A stretch of DNA of 49,780 nt from an uncultured Muribaculaceae bacterium (lineage in GTDB: Bacteria; Bacteroidota; Bacteroidia; Bacteroidales; Muribaculaceae). The stretch spans positions 1-49,780 of the forward strand of contig CAMWIJ010000014.1 in NCBI GenBank assembly GCA_947174275.1, read 5' to 3'. Each line of letters starts with the position of its first letter. The first letter of the stretch is position 1. The position numbers and the translations under genes are program-made. The notes beneath the pieces were generated by a model, which was not told the origin of the DNA, ran no database searches, and was given only the letters and a program-made list of their open reading frames with translations. Shown in pieces: positions 33,202 through 42,083 of the stretch.

Positions 33202-34998
33202 TTACCACAACAGCATTTGAGCCGGATTATTAGGCTCGTCACGATGATGAGGCGCCTGATATCCGAATTCCGAGTCTGAAACGCCACCGGGGCGTGCGTT
33301 AGTCCCTTCCGGAGGTGTCGGTACCAACCAGTTTGTGTCATCAAGCGATTGATCGATAGATGATATCTGCGGCGCCTTTTTGCGCTTTTGGCGTGATTGG
33401 GTCTCCGGAGATTTACGCAGACGCTCGATTTCCTCCCGCAACAATGCCTCCGATGCAGCCTGAAGCTGAAGATTATTATCTATTGTAGCCTTAAGTGAGG
33501 TTATTTCCGAGTCTTTTTGGCTAATCAACAATTCCTTTTCTGAAAGTGTCTTAGTCGTTAAGTCAAGCTCACTGTCTTTTTCCTTGATCTGTTGTTGTAA
33601 TTCCGCGATCCGGTTTTGGCGTGCCTCATTGATTTCATCAATTTTAACGAGCGATTCTTCAAATGCCGTCAATGATGTCCGTGATTCCTCTACTTCATCT
33701 TTCGCTTCCTGAAGCTCTTTCCTGACTTGTGCCAGAGACTCCTGCAATTGGGCAATCATGGCATCACGCGCTGCAATCTCTTCTGCTGAATTGTCGGCGA
33801 CAGGCTGACTGATGCTGAGCGCCTCTTTGGCTGAACGTAACTCATCAGTCAGTTGTTGCACTTTGACTGATTCGTTGTGCAGTTCGCTGTTTACGCGTTG
33901 CAATTCAACAAGAGCACTCTCAAGGTTTTCATGCACGGAGTCAAGTTCAGCCTGCTTACGGTCAGAGAGTTCTGTCGCTTCCTGCAACCGGAGTCCAAGA
34001 TCCGATACCCCGGCGGCAGACGCTTCAAGTGCGTCAAATTTAGATTGCAGCTCCTTATATTGTGTTTCCTTTTCAGCAAGAGCCAGTTTGGCTGACGACG
34101 CCTTGTGATTGAGGTCGTTGATCATTGCGTCAGAAATTTCACACTTTTTTTTCAATACCACGATATCATTTGCCAGGATATTGCGTTCGCGTGTAAGTGT
34201 TTCCTTTTGGGCGGTAAGATCTTCAACGCTGTCTTTCAACGAATTCAATTGATTTGTCGTGTCATTGTCAATTGTTTTAGACGCATTTTCCTTAAGCGCT
34301 TTAATCTCATTTCTGAGAGCGTCATTATCATTGCGCAATGCCTCGATATCTCCATCTTGTATTGACATGGCCCGGAGTTTGTTGACGAGGCTTTTATTCT
34401 CAAGTTCGTATTGTTCCTTTTCTGCGTGGAATGCATCTATCTGCTTTTCGAGGTCATGCACGCGTTCGCTCAGGGCTCTCTTCTGGCGTTCGGCCGACAG
34501 TTTCTGCTCTTTCCATTCTGCACTTGCATCCTCAATTTTTTTTGCTTTTTCACGAAGGGTTTCAATTTCACGCCTAAGAGAAATCTGCCCGCTTTCCAAT
34601 TTTGTTTTTACACGGGTGTCAGCTTCTTTGTCAAGTTGAGCCACATATTCTCTCATTGAACTGTCAAGAGCGTCATGAATATAACGTGCCTGCTTGTCAG
34701 GATCAACGCTTTCGCGTAAGAATGGCGGCAGTGATTCGTTGAATATCTCGACAACCTTATTAAATATGGCTTCCGGACAAGTATGTTCAACGGCCTCTGC
34801 TATAGATATCTGAGAGTCGGCAGAGTCGTCGCAATGCGATGTGTTGCGATTGTCCGGCATATCGGCTGATGACGGCTGCTGCTTCCGTTGTGCCAGAGGT
34901 GTCACGGTTGCATCACGTTGCAGCAATTCGTTCTCTTCTATTTCGTATTCGTCGTTTGAAAAGCCGAATACTGATTTTATTTTTCCTAAAAAAGCCAT
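33202..34998 (-). CDS. long coiled-coil protein, unknown function
   Basis: 598 aa, no signal peptide or membrane helix. An N-terminal region (1-130) begins MAFLGKIKSVFGFSNDEYE and includes a short predicted globular part (CPEAIFNKVVEIFNESLPPFLRE onward, 20 residues or more). Residues about 130-545 are almost continuous heptads rich in Glu, Lys, Leu and Ala, as in SMC-arm or myosin-like coils. The tail (550-598) is basic then Pro/Gly-rich, ending AQMLLW. There are no Walker motifs, so it is not an SMC ATPase. The start is six bases after the stop of the receiver/PEP-synthase-like gene, which implies a joint role. Confidence 0.75.
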   Translation of the reverse strand: MAFLGKIKSVFGFSNDEYEIEENELLQRDATVTPLAQRKQQPSSADMPDNRNTSHCDDSADSQISIAEAVEHTCPEAIFNKVVEIFNESLPPFLRESVDPDKQARYIHDALDSSMREYVAQLDKEADTRVKTKLESGQISLRREIETLREKAKKIEDASAEWKEQKLSAERQKRALSERVHDLEKQIDAFHAEKEQYELENKSLVNKLRAMSIQDGDIEALRNDNDALRNEIKALKENASKTIDNDTTNQLNSLKDSVEDLTAQKETLTRERNILANDIVVLKKKCEISDAMINDLNHKASSAKLALAEKETQYKELQSKFDALEASAAGVSDLGLRLQEATELSDRKQAELDSVHENLESALVELQRVNSELHNESVKVQQLTDELRSAKEALSISQPVADNSAEEIAARDAMIAQLQESLAQVRKELQEAKDEVEESRTSLTAFEESLVKIDEINEARQNRIAELQQQIKEKDSELDLTTKTLSEKELLISQKDSEITSLKATIDNNLQLQAASEALLREEIERLRKSPETQSRQKRKKAPQISSIDQSLDDTNWLVPTPPEGTNARPGGVSDSEFGYQAPHHRDEPNNPAQMLLW

Positions 34999-35004
34999 GG
35001 CAGA

Positions 35005-37962
35005 TTAAATGTTTTTCTTGACGACACCGACGCCTTTACGTCCGTTGATGCCTATTGTGAGAGGATTTGGGAATTCGACAATGCGGATATACTCACTTTC
35101 GTAAGTTGCAGGAAGAGAATTGAGATAGTCAATGTCATATATGCCGTCGTTTGACGATGGGTTGATTGTGAAATAACCCACTCCGAATGACGTGAGGTTC
35201 TGGAAGAAGTGAGTCCCTTGACTCGGTTCGATGCGGTAATTACTCAAAGATGCCTCGACAATGAGTTTGGCATTAGAGATGTGGGGCCACTTGACCGGAA
35301 TGCCGAGTGCGGTATCTGATGAGCCCCAACGTCCCGGACCGATAAGCACATATCCCTTTTGCTCTTTTGTAAAATCGCGGTTTAACCGCTCTATCTCTTC
35401 AGCGATCTTCTGGTTGTTGATTGACGAGAAATTATCGGGACGGACATAAACTATAGTCGACACATTTTCGATATTACCATGCCCGAGAGCAGTATTGCTC
35501 TTAAGTATAAGCTGATTGTCAGGGATCTCAAGTATTGTATCGTCAACGAGTTCTTTCCTGTCGATTATAGGCCTTATCTGAAGCCAATATATTTTACCTT
35601 TCGTATTGCCAGAATGGTCAACGACTCCGGCAAATTCAATTTCAATCGGTCTCTGCATCTTTTCCTGACCGGTGACAAGCATGAAGTCGATGGCTTCGGC
35701 AAGTGGGAATACATTGTGCTGTAGCATATTGGCAAAAGTGACCACTTTGCGGCCAAAACCTATGTCGGTGTCTCTTATCACCTGGTCCTGCGGGTCAAAT
35801 GTCGAGACAAGATACTTCAAAGCGTTGGTGTCGGCGAATTTCTGCACCCTTATGTTCTCGATATTGAACCCGTCGTCGACCCGGAAATCATCGTCAGCCT
35901 CATTCATGTTAAGTGCGTAGAGCCGGGTTTGAGTATCGCGCAGTGCAAGGTCAAGTTCCGATGTCTGAAGCACCTTGTCGGGATGGCGCGGCGAGAAGCG
36001 GAGGCTCAGGCCTCCGTCTACGATATATTTGCCGAGACCGACTGCTATTTCTGCTACTCCGTCCTCCGGTTGCTCGTCATTGATGGGGTAGTAGTTGAGC
36101 GAACGGCCTACGCCGGAGAACGACGGGAAATAATATCCGTTGGTTTCCTCTCCGACAACCTCCTGGATTATCACGGCCATTTTCTCCTGGTCTATGACAT
36201 TGGAAGTTGCCGTCATGTATGCTTTTGAGTCACGATAGAATACCGATGCGTAAACGCTTTTTATCGCATCCGAAAGCAGTTTGAGCATACGATATTTATC
36301 ATCGACATGCGGTATCATATAAGTGGAATATATTCCGGCAAACGGCTGATAATGCGAATCCTCAAGCAAACTTGACGATCTGATGGCCAGAGGGCGGTCG
36401 ACAACCTCGAACAATGACATGAAATCTTCGATCAGTCGCTCGGGAAGGCGTGCCTGCAGAAAGTACCTTAGTATCTCGTCATCGCTTCTGTCGCTTAAAG
36501 CTATGGCATAAAGGTCGTTTGTACTCATGAATTCGTCGAAGATGTCAGTACACAAAACGACCGTACGCGGTATTGAAATAGTAATTCCATCGAAGTTGTC
36601 ACACACCGGATTGGCTTTAATGATAGAATCAATGAACGCCAGACCGCGGCCTTTGCCGCCAAGAGAGCCTTGTCCGATGCGGGCAAAATTGGAATAATAG
36701 TCAAACCTGTCTTTTCTGAACACAGCAACTACTCCGCGGTTTTTCATCTTGCGATACTTGACAATCAGGTCGAAGAACAACTGTTTCACTGCAGGAGCTT
36801 CATCGATTGATGTAAATCTGTGCGTCTTTATGATTTCCGCGATCGGGAACATGGCTCTGGAGTATAGCCATCGGGATATGTCGTTGTGTGAGGCATGCAT
36901 ATAGAGCGATTCAGCAGGCACTTTTTTGATGTGCTTCTGCATGTCGTTCAACGACTTTATTCGCATAATCTCTTCTCCTGTTTCGGGATCTCTGAATACG
37001 AAATCGCCAAATCCGAAGTTGTCAGTAATAGCTTTGCCGAGGTCGACGGGAAGTTTTTTCGAGTTCTTATCAAGGAAGATGCCATTGAAATCATCGACGC
37101 TGTCGCGTAACTCGCTTTGAGTCGATTCAATTATTATTGGCAGGTATGGGTCGCGTTTACGAAACTCACGGGCGAGTTTAAGGCCGGCAGCGGCATCTTT
37201 TACTCCATCGCGCATAAATGACACATCGGAAATCACCCCGAGAATGTGTTCGCTGTATTTTTCATACAGGCTCATGGCTTCCTCATAATCGCGTGCGAGC
37301 ATCACTTTCGGACGTCCGCGCATACGCAACATCTGCTCATGTTCGTTAAGAGCTTCTGTCGAGAATACCATCGATTGCCTGAGCAGGTATTTATACAGGT
37401 GCGGAAGTATCGAAGAATAAAACCTCACAGAGTCCTCGACAAGCAATATCATCTGCACGCCGACATCAAGAATGTCTGCGTCAGCATTCATCCTGTCCTC
37501 AAGCAGTTTTATGATAGCTAAAAGCAGTTCTACATTGCCAAGCCATGAGAAAACATAGTCTATGCCGGTGAAATCTTCGTGAGCCAATCTGCGGGACACC
37601 TCTTTGGAGAAAGGTGTAAGCACAACGAAAGGTATGTCGGGATAATTCTCTTTAATAACACGTGCGCCGATGAAAGTTTCAGATATATCCACACCGGGCA
37701 TTGCGATTATAAGGTCGTAATGCTTTTCAGAAAGCGCAGCCTGAGCCTCATTGATGTGCGACACAAGCGTTACACGTGGGGGAGAGCTCAGATTTAGAGC
37801 TACATATTCAAAATACAACTGCTCCTCCACACGTCCGTCATCTTCCATCATAAACGCATCGTATGGCGATGCGATGAGTAGCACGTTGAAGATGCGGCGT
37901 TGCATGAGCCGCTGAAATTCGGTGTCCTTAAGATATAACTGGCTAAGCGATTTCTCGTTCAT
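35005..37962 (-). CDS. receiver-domain protein fused to a PEP/pyruvate-binding (PPDK N-terminal) domain
   Basis: 985 aa, cytoplasmic. Residues 24-155 form a receiver-like fold lacking the phospho-Asp (DLIIAMPG) and the Lys. Residues 170-315 look like an intact receiver: acidic ED (176-177), Asp246 in VISDVSFMRDG, Thr281 and Lys299 in FLDKNS. From about 423 comes the ATP-grasp domain of PEP synthase/PPDK: QGSLGGKGRG (431-440), LAIRSSSLLEDS (525-536), EIEFA (774-778) and YWLQIRPI (792-799). The swivelling phospho-His domain and PEP-binding barrel are absent; instead there is a C-terminal domain (800-985) with LIGPGRWGSSD. It is not a PEP synthase. ATG 37962 is preferred to TTG 37977. Upstream of the coiled-coil gene. 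Confidence 0.82.
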   Translation of the reverse strand: MNEKSLSQLYLKDTEFQRLMQRRIFNVLLIASPYDAFMMEDDGRVEEQLYFEYVALNLSSPPRVTLVSHINEAQAALSEKHYDLIIAMPGVDISETFIGARVIKENYPDIPFVVLTPFSKEVSRRLAHEDFTGIDYVFSWLGNVELLLAIIKLLEDRMNADADILDVGVQMILLVEDSVRFYSSILPHLYKYLLRQSMVFSTEALNEHEQMLRMRGRPKVMLARDYEEAMSLYEKYSEHILGVISDVSFMRDGVKDAAAGLKLAREFRKRDPYLPIIIESTQSELRDSVDDFNGIFLDKNSKKLPVDLGKAITDNFGFGDFVFRDPETGEEIMRIKSLNDMQKHIKKVPAESLYMHASHNDISRWLYSRAMFPIAEIIKTHRFTSIDEAPAVKQLFFDLIVKYRKMKNRGVVAVFRKDRFDYYSNFARIGQGSLGGKGRGLAFIDSIIKANPVCDNFDGITISIPRTVVLCTDIFDEFMSTNDLYAIALSDRSDDEILRYFLQARLPERLIEDFMSLFEVVDRPLAIRSSSLLEDSHYQPFAGIYSTYMIPHVDDKYRMLKLLSDAIKSVYASVFYRDSKAYMTATSNVIDQEKMAVIIQEVVGEETNGYYFPSFSGVGRSLNYYPINDEQPEDGVAEIAVGLGKYIVDGGLSLRFSPRHPDKVLQTSELDLALRDTQTRLYALNMNEADDDFRVDDGFNIENIRVQKFADTNALKYLVSTFDPQDQVIRDTDIGFGRKVVTFANMLQHNVFPLAEAIDFMLVTGQEKMQRPIEIEFAGVVDHSGNTKGKIYWLQIRPIIDRKELVDDTILEIPDNQLILKSNTALGHGNIENVSTIVYVRPDNFSSINNQKIAEEIERLNRDFTKEQKGYVLIGPGRWGSSDTALGIPVKWPHISNAKLIVEASLSNYRIEPSQGTHFFQNLTSFGVGYFTINPSSNDGIYDIDYLNSLPATYESEYIRIVEFPNPLTIGINGRKGVGVVKKNI

Positions 37963-38053
37963 TGGGCTAATATTCAAAAATATAGCAATCGACAGCAGAA
38001 ACAGTTCCCATAAAGGTTATTTCTACAGCCTATTATATTTGCAATTTATTTTT

Positions 38054-38061
38054 CAAATTTA
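38054..38061 (-). promoter_or_regulatory. putative -7 element for the receiver/PPDK-N gene
   Basis: Minus-strand TAAATTTG, about 92 bases before ATG 37962, in a 249-base divergent region that holds no gene. The -33 half is not at consensus distance. Confidence 0.38.
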
Positions 38062-38176
38062 CGAAATATATTCAAAATTCGCCCCATAATAATTTAAAAA
38101 TATTGTTTATTTGAAATCCCACGTCGAAAAAACGTAAAAATAAATTGATGATATATGCTATATCGGGGATTTTTTA

Positions 38177-38184
38177 TAAATTTG
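38177..38184 (+). promoter_or_regulatory. putative -7 element for efp
   Basis: TAAATTTG, 42 bases before the efp ATG. Nineteen bases upstream is TATG, a partial match to TTTG. Another TATATTTG lies at 38034-38041 on the same strand without a recognisable -33 partner. Confidence 0.5.
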
Positions 38185-38226
38185 TGGTCGCAAATATAAT
38201 AATTATTATAAAACATAAATAAGTTT

Positions 38227-38790
38227 ATGGCAACTACTGCTGACTTTAAAAATGGAATGTGCCTCGATATAGACGGCAATTATTTCTTCATTGTAGAATT
38301 TCTTCACGTTAAGCCCGGCAAAGGCCCGGCTTTCGTCCGCACTAAATTGAAAAACGTACGTACCGGCCGCGTCCTTGACAAGACCTGGAACTCCGGAGTG
38401 AAAGTAGAAGAAGTTCGCATCGAGCGTCGCCCCTACCAGTATCTCTACAAAGACGAGATGGGTTACAACTTTATGCATACCGAGACATTCGAACAGGTTG
38501 CTCTTCCCGGTGAAAGCATTGATGGCGTTCAGTTCCTCAAAGAAGGAGATATCTGCGAGGCTATGGTACAGGCTGCAACTGAAGAAATCCTCACTTGCGA
38601 GATGCCCACGAGTGTTGTGCTCGAAGTTACCTATACCGAGCCCGGCCTCAAAGGTGACACTGCAACCAACACCCTTAAACCCGCAACAGTGGAGACCGGA
38701 GCGGAAGTTCGCGTTCCATTGTTCATCAACACTGGCGACAAAGTGAAAATTGACACTCGTGACGGTTCATACGTAGAGCGTGTAAAATAA
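38227..38790 (+). CDS. efp: elongation factor P
   Basis: Relieves ribosome stalling at polyproline stretches. 187 aa, three beta-barrel domains. The loop that reaches the peptidyl-transferase centre is VKPGKGPAF, with Lys32 at the site modified by beta-lysylation in E. coli; no epmA or epmB gene is in the window, so the modification state here is not known. The C-terminal domain carries the conserved [16 protein letters not shown]. Its codon use looks optimised (many C-ending codons, for example ACC, GTC and CTC) compared with neighbours, consistent with high expression. Monocistronic. Confidence 0.97.
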   Translation: MATTADFKNGMCLDIDGNYFFIVEFLHVKPGKGPAFVRTKLKNVRTGRVLDKTWNSGVKVEEVRIERRPYQYLYKDEMGYNFMHTETFEQVALPGESIDGVQFLKEGDICEAMVQAATEEILTCEMPTSVVLEVTYTEPGLKGDTATNTLKPATVETGAEVRVPLFINTGDKVKIDTRDGSYVERVK

Positions 38791-38800
38791 TCATTTTCCC

Positions 38801-38853
38801 CATAAAAATAATGCGGAAGTCTTTAAAATCAAGGCTTCCGCATTATTTTTATG
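38801..38853. terminator. bidirectional terminator between efp and the TPR gene
   Basis: Nineteen-base perfect arms (CATAAAAATAATGCGGAAG at 38801-38819, CTTCCGCATTATTTTTATG at 38835-38853). The G+C core is flanked by A-runs on one side and T-runs on the other, so it reads as a terminator from either strand, serving efp and the convergent operon ending with the TPR gene. Confidence 0.9.
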
Positions 38854-38864
38854 ATTATTGTCAG

Positions 38865-40475
38865 TTATCGTGTCGGGATGAACAGATAATCGTAGTTGTT
38901 AAGCATCTCATCAAATCGCGGGTCATTGCGCAACGGCGCAACCGATAGGTTGGCTACGTCATAGTGCTTCCAATCATAGAGATTAGCGTATCCACGTTCA
39001 AGAGCCTGCTGCATGCAGTCAAATGCTTTATCAATATCTCCGGTCTGGCTGTAAAGCGCTGCTGCTATATAATGTATGCGACCGTCGATATCGGCCGGAC
39101 GGCTTTCAAGAATATTGTCAATCCACACTCGCGCCTGGTCGTTCTGCCCCATAAGATTAATGGCAAATCCGAGATATGAATTGTAATCGGAGTCCTCATA
39201 ATCAAGCGAGATACAACGGGAAAGAAAACCGATGGCATCAGATTGCTGTTTAAGCTTATCTGCCATTATCCATGCTCTTATTATATAGTTGACCGGACTC
39301 TCGGGATTATTTATGATGAGTTCGCCAAACTGGTTTGAAGCAAGAGCAAAATCGCCATCCGCAAGCGAGCACAATGCCGATTGGGTCAGCGCGGCCTGAT
39401 TGTCCGACTCAAGCAACGCTCGCTCGGCATATAATTTTGCGAGTTCCGTATTTCCAAGCGCAAGATAAATTCTTGAACTGGTCAGATAATACGAGCCCTT
39501 GCGTGACGCACCCAAAGCGATGTTTATCTGATCGAGAGCCGACGTGTAGTCGCAAAGCGAGTAATAGCATTCGGCAAGCCGGGCATGTATGCCGTGATAA
39601 TCATACAGTTTCTTTTCTATAATCGTATTGTAATCGGCGATTGCTGACACATAACGATAGTGCGCCTGGGCAATCATCGCACGGATATAATAGTAAACTC
39701 CAACTTCAGGCGCTTGTGTTATAGCATTGCTAAGTCCGGAAATTACTGCATTGTAATCACTGTTAGCCATATTCACTATTTCTGCAATTGCCTTGCTGTT
39801 ATTTTTGTCAACCGCAATTGCAAGTATCATATCGTCGACTGCGCCATTGTTGTTGCCCATTAGCCGGCGCACGGATGCACGGCGCAGATATGCCTCGCTC
39901 TCGGCAGGATAAAATGCGACAGCTTCATCCACATATTCATTGGCGAGCCCGAGATTATTTTCTTTTACTGCCACGCGGGCAAGTCCGATAAGCGATTCAA
40001 GTGAGCGGTTGTGTATGCGGTTTAGTCGTGTGAAATCTTCTTTGGCGCTTGCATATTTGCCGAGTTCATACTCAAGATTGGCTTTCTGATAAAGCAGAGC
40101 ATACGATGTCGGTTCATATTCAAGAGCTTTGGTTATATCATCCAATGCATCTTCGGCCCGTTCGGTCATAATATATATGTTGGCGCGCAATGCATATTCC
40201 TGCGAAAGCAGGTCGCGGTCATCAGCCGGAGTATATTTGATGGCATTGTCAATATCCGACAAAGCTCTCAGATATTGATTCTGTCCGTAATAAAGATGCG
40301 CGCGCCGGAAGTATACGTTATAGTTTGTCGCATCCTCCAGGAGTTCCTCGTTATATACTTTCTCCACGGCATTGATTACCTCCTGAGATTTGGATGTTTG
40401 CGGCGATTGTGCGTCAATCAGACCAGGGATAATCAGAATGGATGACGAAAGCAACAGTTTCGAAAATGTATTCAT
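38865..40475 (-). CDS. exported tetratricopeptide-repeat protein
   Basis: 536 aa. A signal peptide (MNTFSKLLLSSSILIIPGLIDA, ending near residue 23) is followed by about a dozen TPR units through to the C-terminus, for example YFRRAHLYYGQNQYLRALSD, NIYIMTERAEDALDDITKAL and YLGFAINLMGQNDQARVWID. No enzymatic domain is present. A periplasmic scaffold role is inferred. It is the last gene of a seven-gene minus-strand operon, 10 bases after kdsA, though co-occurrence with kdsA need not mean an LPS function. Confidence 0.86.
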   Translation of the reverse strand: MNTFSKLLLSSSILIIPGLIDAQSPQTSKSQEVINAVEKVYNEELLEDATNYNVYFRRAHLYYGQNQYLRALSDIDNAIKYTPADDRDLLSQEYALRANIYIMTERAEDALDDITKALEYEPTSYALLYQKANLEYELGKYASAKEDFTRLNRIHNRSLESLIGLARVAVKENNLGLANEYVDEAVAFYPAESEAYLRRASVRRLMGNNNGAVDDMILAIAVDKNNSKAIAEIVNMANSDYNAVISGLSNAITQAPEVGVYYYIRAMIAQAHYRYVSAIADYNTIIEKKLYDYHGIHARLAECYYSLCDYTSALDQINIALGASRKGSYYLTSSRIYLALGNTELAKLYAERALLESDNQAALTQSALCSLADGDFALASNQFGELIINNPESPVNYIIRAWIMADKLKQQSDAIGFLSRCISLDYEDSDYNSYLGFAINLMGQNDQARVWIDNILESRPADIDGRIHYIAAALYSQTGDIDKAFDCMQQALERGYANLYDWKHYDVANLSVAPLRNDPRFDEMLNNYDYLFIPTR

Positions 40476-40485
40476 CGTTATTCGT

Positions 40486-41304
40486 TCAGAAATTATTGAT
40501 GGTTAATCGTATTGCTGACAAACGTTCGAGCAGACCGGGCAATAGATCTAGACGCAACATATTGGCTCCGTCGCTTTTTGCTACTGACGGATTGGGGTGC
40601 GTTTCAATGAACAGTCCGTCCGCTCCTACAGCTATGGCTGCGCGGGCTATAGTCTCTATCATATCAGGTCGACCGCCGGTCACACCCTCAGTCTGGTTCG
40701 GTTGCTGTAACGAGTGGGTCACATCGACTATCACAGGACAATCGAATTTCTGCATCTCGGGAACTCCGCGGAAATCGACAATCAGATCCTGATATCCGAA
40801 GGTGGTACCCCGTTCTGTTACCGCAACATTGCAATTTCCTGCATCTCTCACTTTTGCAACTGCATGTTTCATCGCTCCGGGCGCAAGAAATTGCCCCTTT
40901 TTGATATTCACCATTTTGCCGGTATTGGCTGCGGCTATCAGAAGGTCGGTCTGACGGCACAGGAACGCCGGAATCTGGAGTATATCCACAAAGGGGGCTG
41001 CAAGTTCAGCTTCTTCCGGCTGATGAATGTCTGTCACAGCAGGAATGTTGTATGTCTTGCGTACTTTATCGAGTATTTCGAGAGCCTTCAAGTCTCCTAT
41101 CCCGGTAAATGAATCGAGTCTTGACCTGTTGGCCTTGCGGTATGAACCTTTGAATACATACGGAATGTTGAGCCGGTCGGTGACCTCCTTGATTTGTCCG
41201 GCAATATCCATTGCCATCTGTTCTCCCTCAATCACACACGGTCCGGCAAGCAGAAAGAAATTGCCTGTCGGTGATGAATGTAAGTATTGGTTTATGTCTG
41301 TCAT
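40486..41304 (-). CDS. kdsA: 3-deoxy-8-phosphooctulonate synthase
   Basis: Condenses arabinose 5-phosphate with PEP to Kdo 8-phosphate, first committed step to Kdo. 272 aa. The N-terminal LAGPCVIEGE has Cys23 where metal-independent enzymes have Asn, so by the family rule this is the metal-dependent class; His in DVTHSLQQ, Glu in ETHPNP and Asp in AKSDGANM would complete the site. KGSYRKANRSR binds PEP. ATG 41304 is preferred; a frame to 41391 overlaps rsmE. Works upstream of KdsB (10203-10973). Confidence 0.95.
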   Translation of the reverse strand: MTDINQYLHSSPTGNFFLLAGPCVIEGEQMAMDIAGQIKEVTDRLNIPYVFKGSYRKANRSRLDSFTGIGDLKALEILDKVRKTYNIPAVTDIHQPEEAELAAPFVDILQIPAFLCRQTDLLIAAANTGKMVNIKKGQFLAPGAMKHAVAKVRDAGNCNVAVTERGTTFGYQDLIVDFRGVPEMQKFDCPVIVDVTHSLQQPNQTEGVTGGRPDMIETIARAAIAVGADGLFIETHPNPSVAKSDGANMLRLDLLPGLLERLSAIRLTINNF

Positions 41305-41351
41305 ATTTTTGACTTTTAATATATATTCGGAAATGATTGGCTTCTGAAAAT

Positions 41352-42068
41352 TCAAAGGTGCAACTGGTTTATGACATGTATCGTCTGACATGCTGCCAAG
41401 GCTGCTGTTTCGGTGCGTAGCCGGCAGTCGCCGAGGCTTACGGGATTAAATCCGGAATCGATTGTCGCCTTTATCTCCTGGGGCGAAAAATCGCCTTCGG
41501 GTCCTATTAATATAACCGTATCCCTTTTCGGCTTTATCGCTTGCGCAAGGATGCGGCGTGGTATCTCCGGGTCGCAGTATGCAACAAATCTGTCGGCAGT
41601 GCTATCTCTTAACTCCTCAATAAAAGTTTTAAGAGGCGTCATTTCGTCAATTTGTGGCAGGCGTGTCTTAAGTGACTGTTTCATTGCCGAGACTGCAATC
41701 TTTTCTATGCGTTCGCGCTTGATTTCTTTCCGTTCGGAATGCGTGCACAAAAGAGGAACAAAACGGTTGATGCCGATTTCGACAAGCTTTTCAACGAGCC
41801 ACTCCATGCGGTCGAGATGTTTTGTCGGTGCGACCGCGATTGTGATGTCTCCTGTCCATGGATTAAGAATATCCTCACACTCGACTATTTCGACAAGGGT
41901 ATGCTTGGAGTGCGGGTCAAGTATACGGCATTTCAATCTATGCCCCCGACCGTCTATTACATCGATAATATCACCCTGCTGCTTGCGCAATACTCTTATG
42001 CAATGTTGCGAGTCGCTCTCAGGCAACAGCGGATTGGTCAATATGTCGGGGGCATAAAATTGTATCAT
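41352..42068 (-). CDS. rsmE: 16S rRNA (uracil1498-N3)-methyltransferase
   Basis: Methylates N3 of U1498 in the small-subunit decoding region using SAM. 238 aa, an N-terminal PUA-like domain then a SPOUT (trefoil-knot) methyltransferase domain. The knot carries VILIGPEGDFSPQEI and SLGDCRLRTETAALAA, the SAM site. Gap to the upstream transporter gene is 15 bases; kdsA starts 47 bases after the stop. Confidence 0.95.
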   Translation of the reverse strand: MIQFYAPDILTNPLLPESDSQHCIRVLRKQQGDIIDVIDGRGHRLKCRILDPHSKHTLVEIVECEDILNPWTGDITIAVAPTKHLDRMEWLVEKLVEIGINRFVPLLCTHSERKEIKRERIEKIAVSAMKQSLKTRLPQIDEMTPLKTFIEELRDSTADRFVAYCDPEIPRRILAQAIKPKRDTVILIGPEGDFSPQEIKATIDSGFNPVSLGDCRLRTETAALAACQTIHVINQLHL

Positions 42069-42083
42069 AATTTTTTTAGTCTG

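Noticed and set aside
35005..37962. phosphoenolpyruvate synthase
   Set aside because: The phospho-His swivel domain and PEP/pyruvate barrel are absent, so the full reaction cannot be made by this protein.
41413..42057. 214-codon open frame on the plus strand opposite rsmE
   Set aside because: Antisense to a complete rsmE; Ser/Arg/Cys-rich product typical of a shadow frame.
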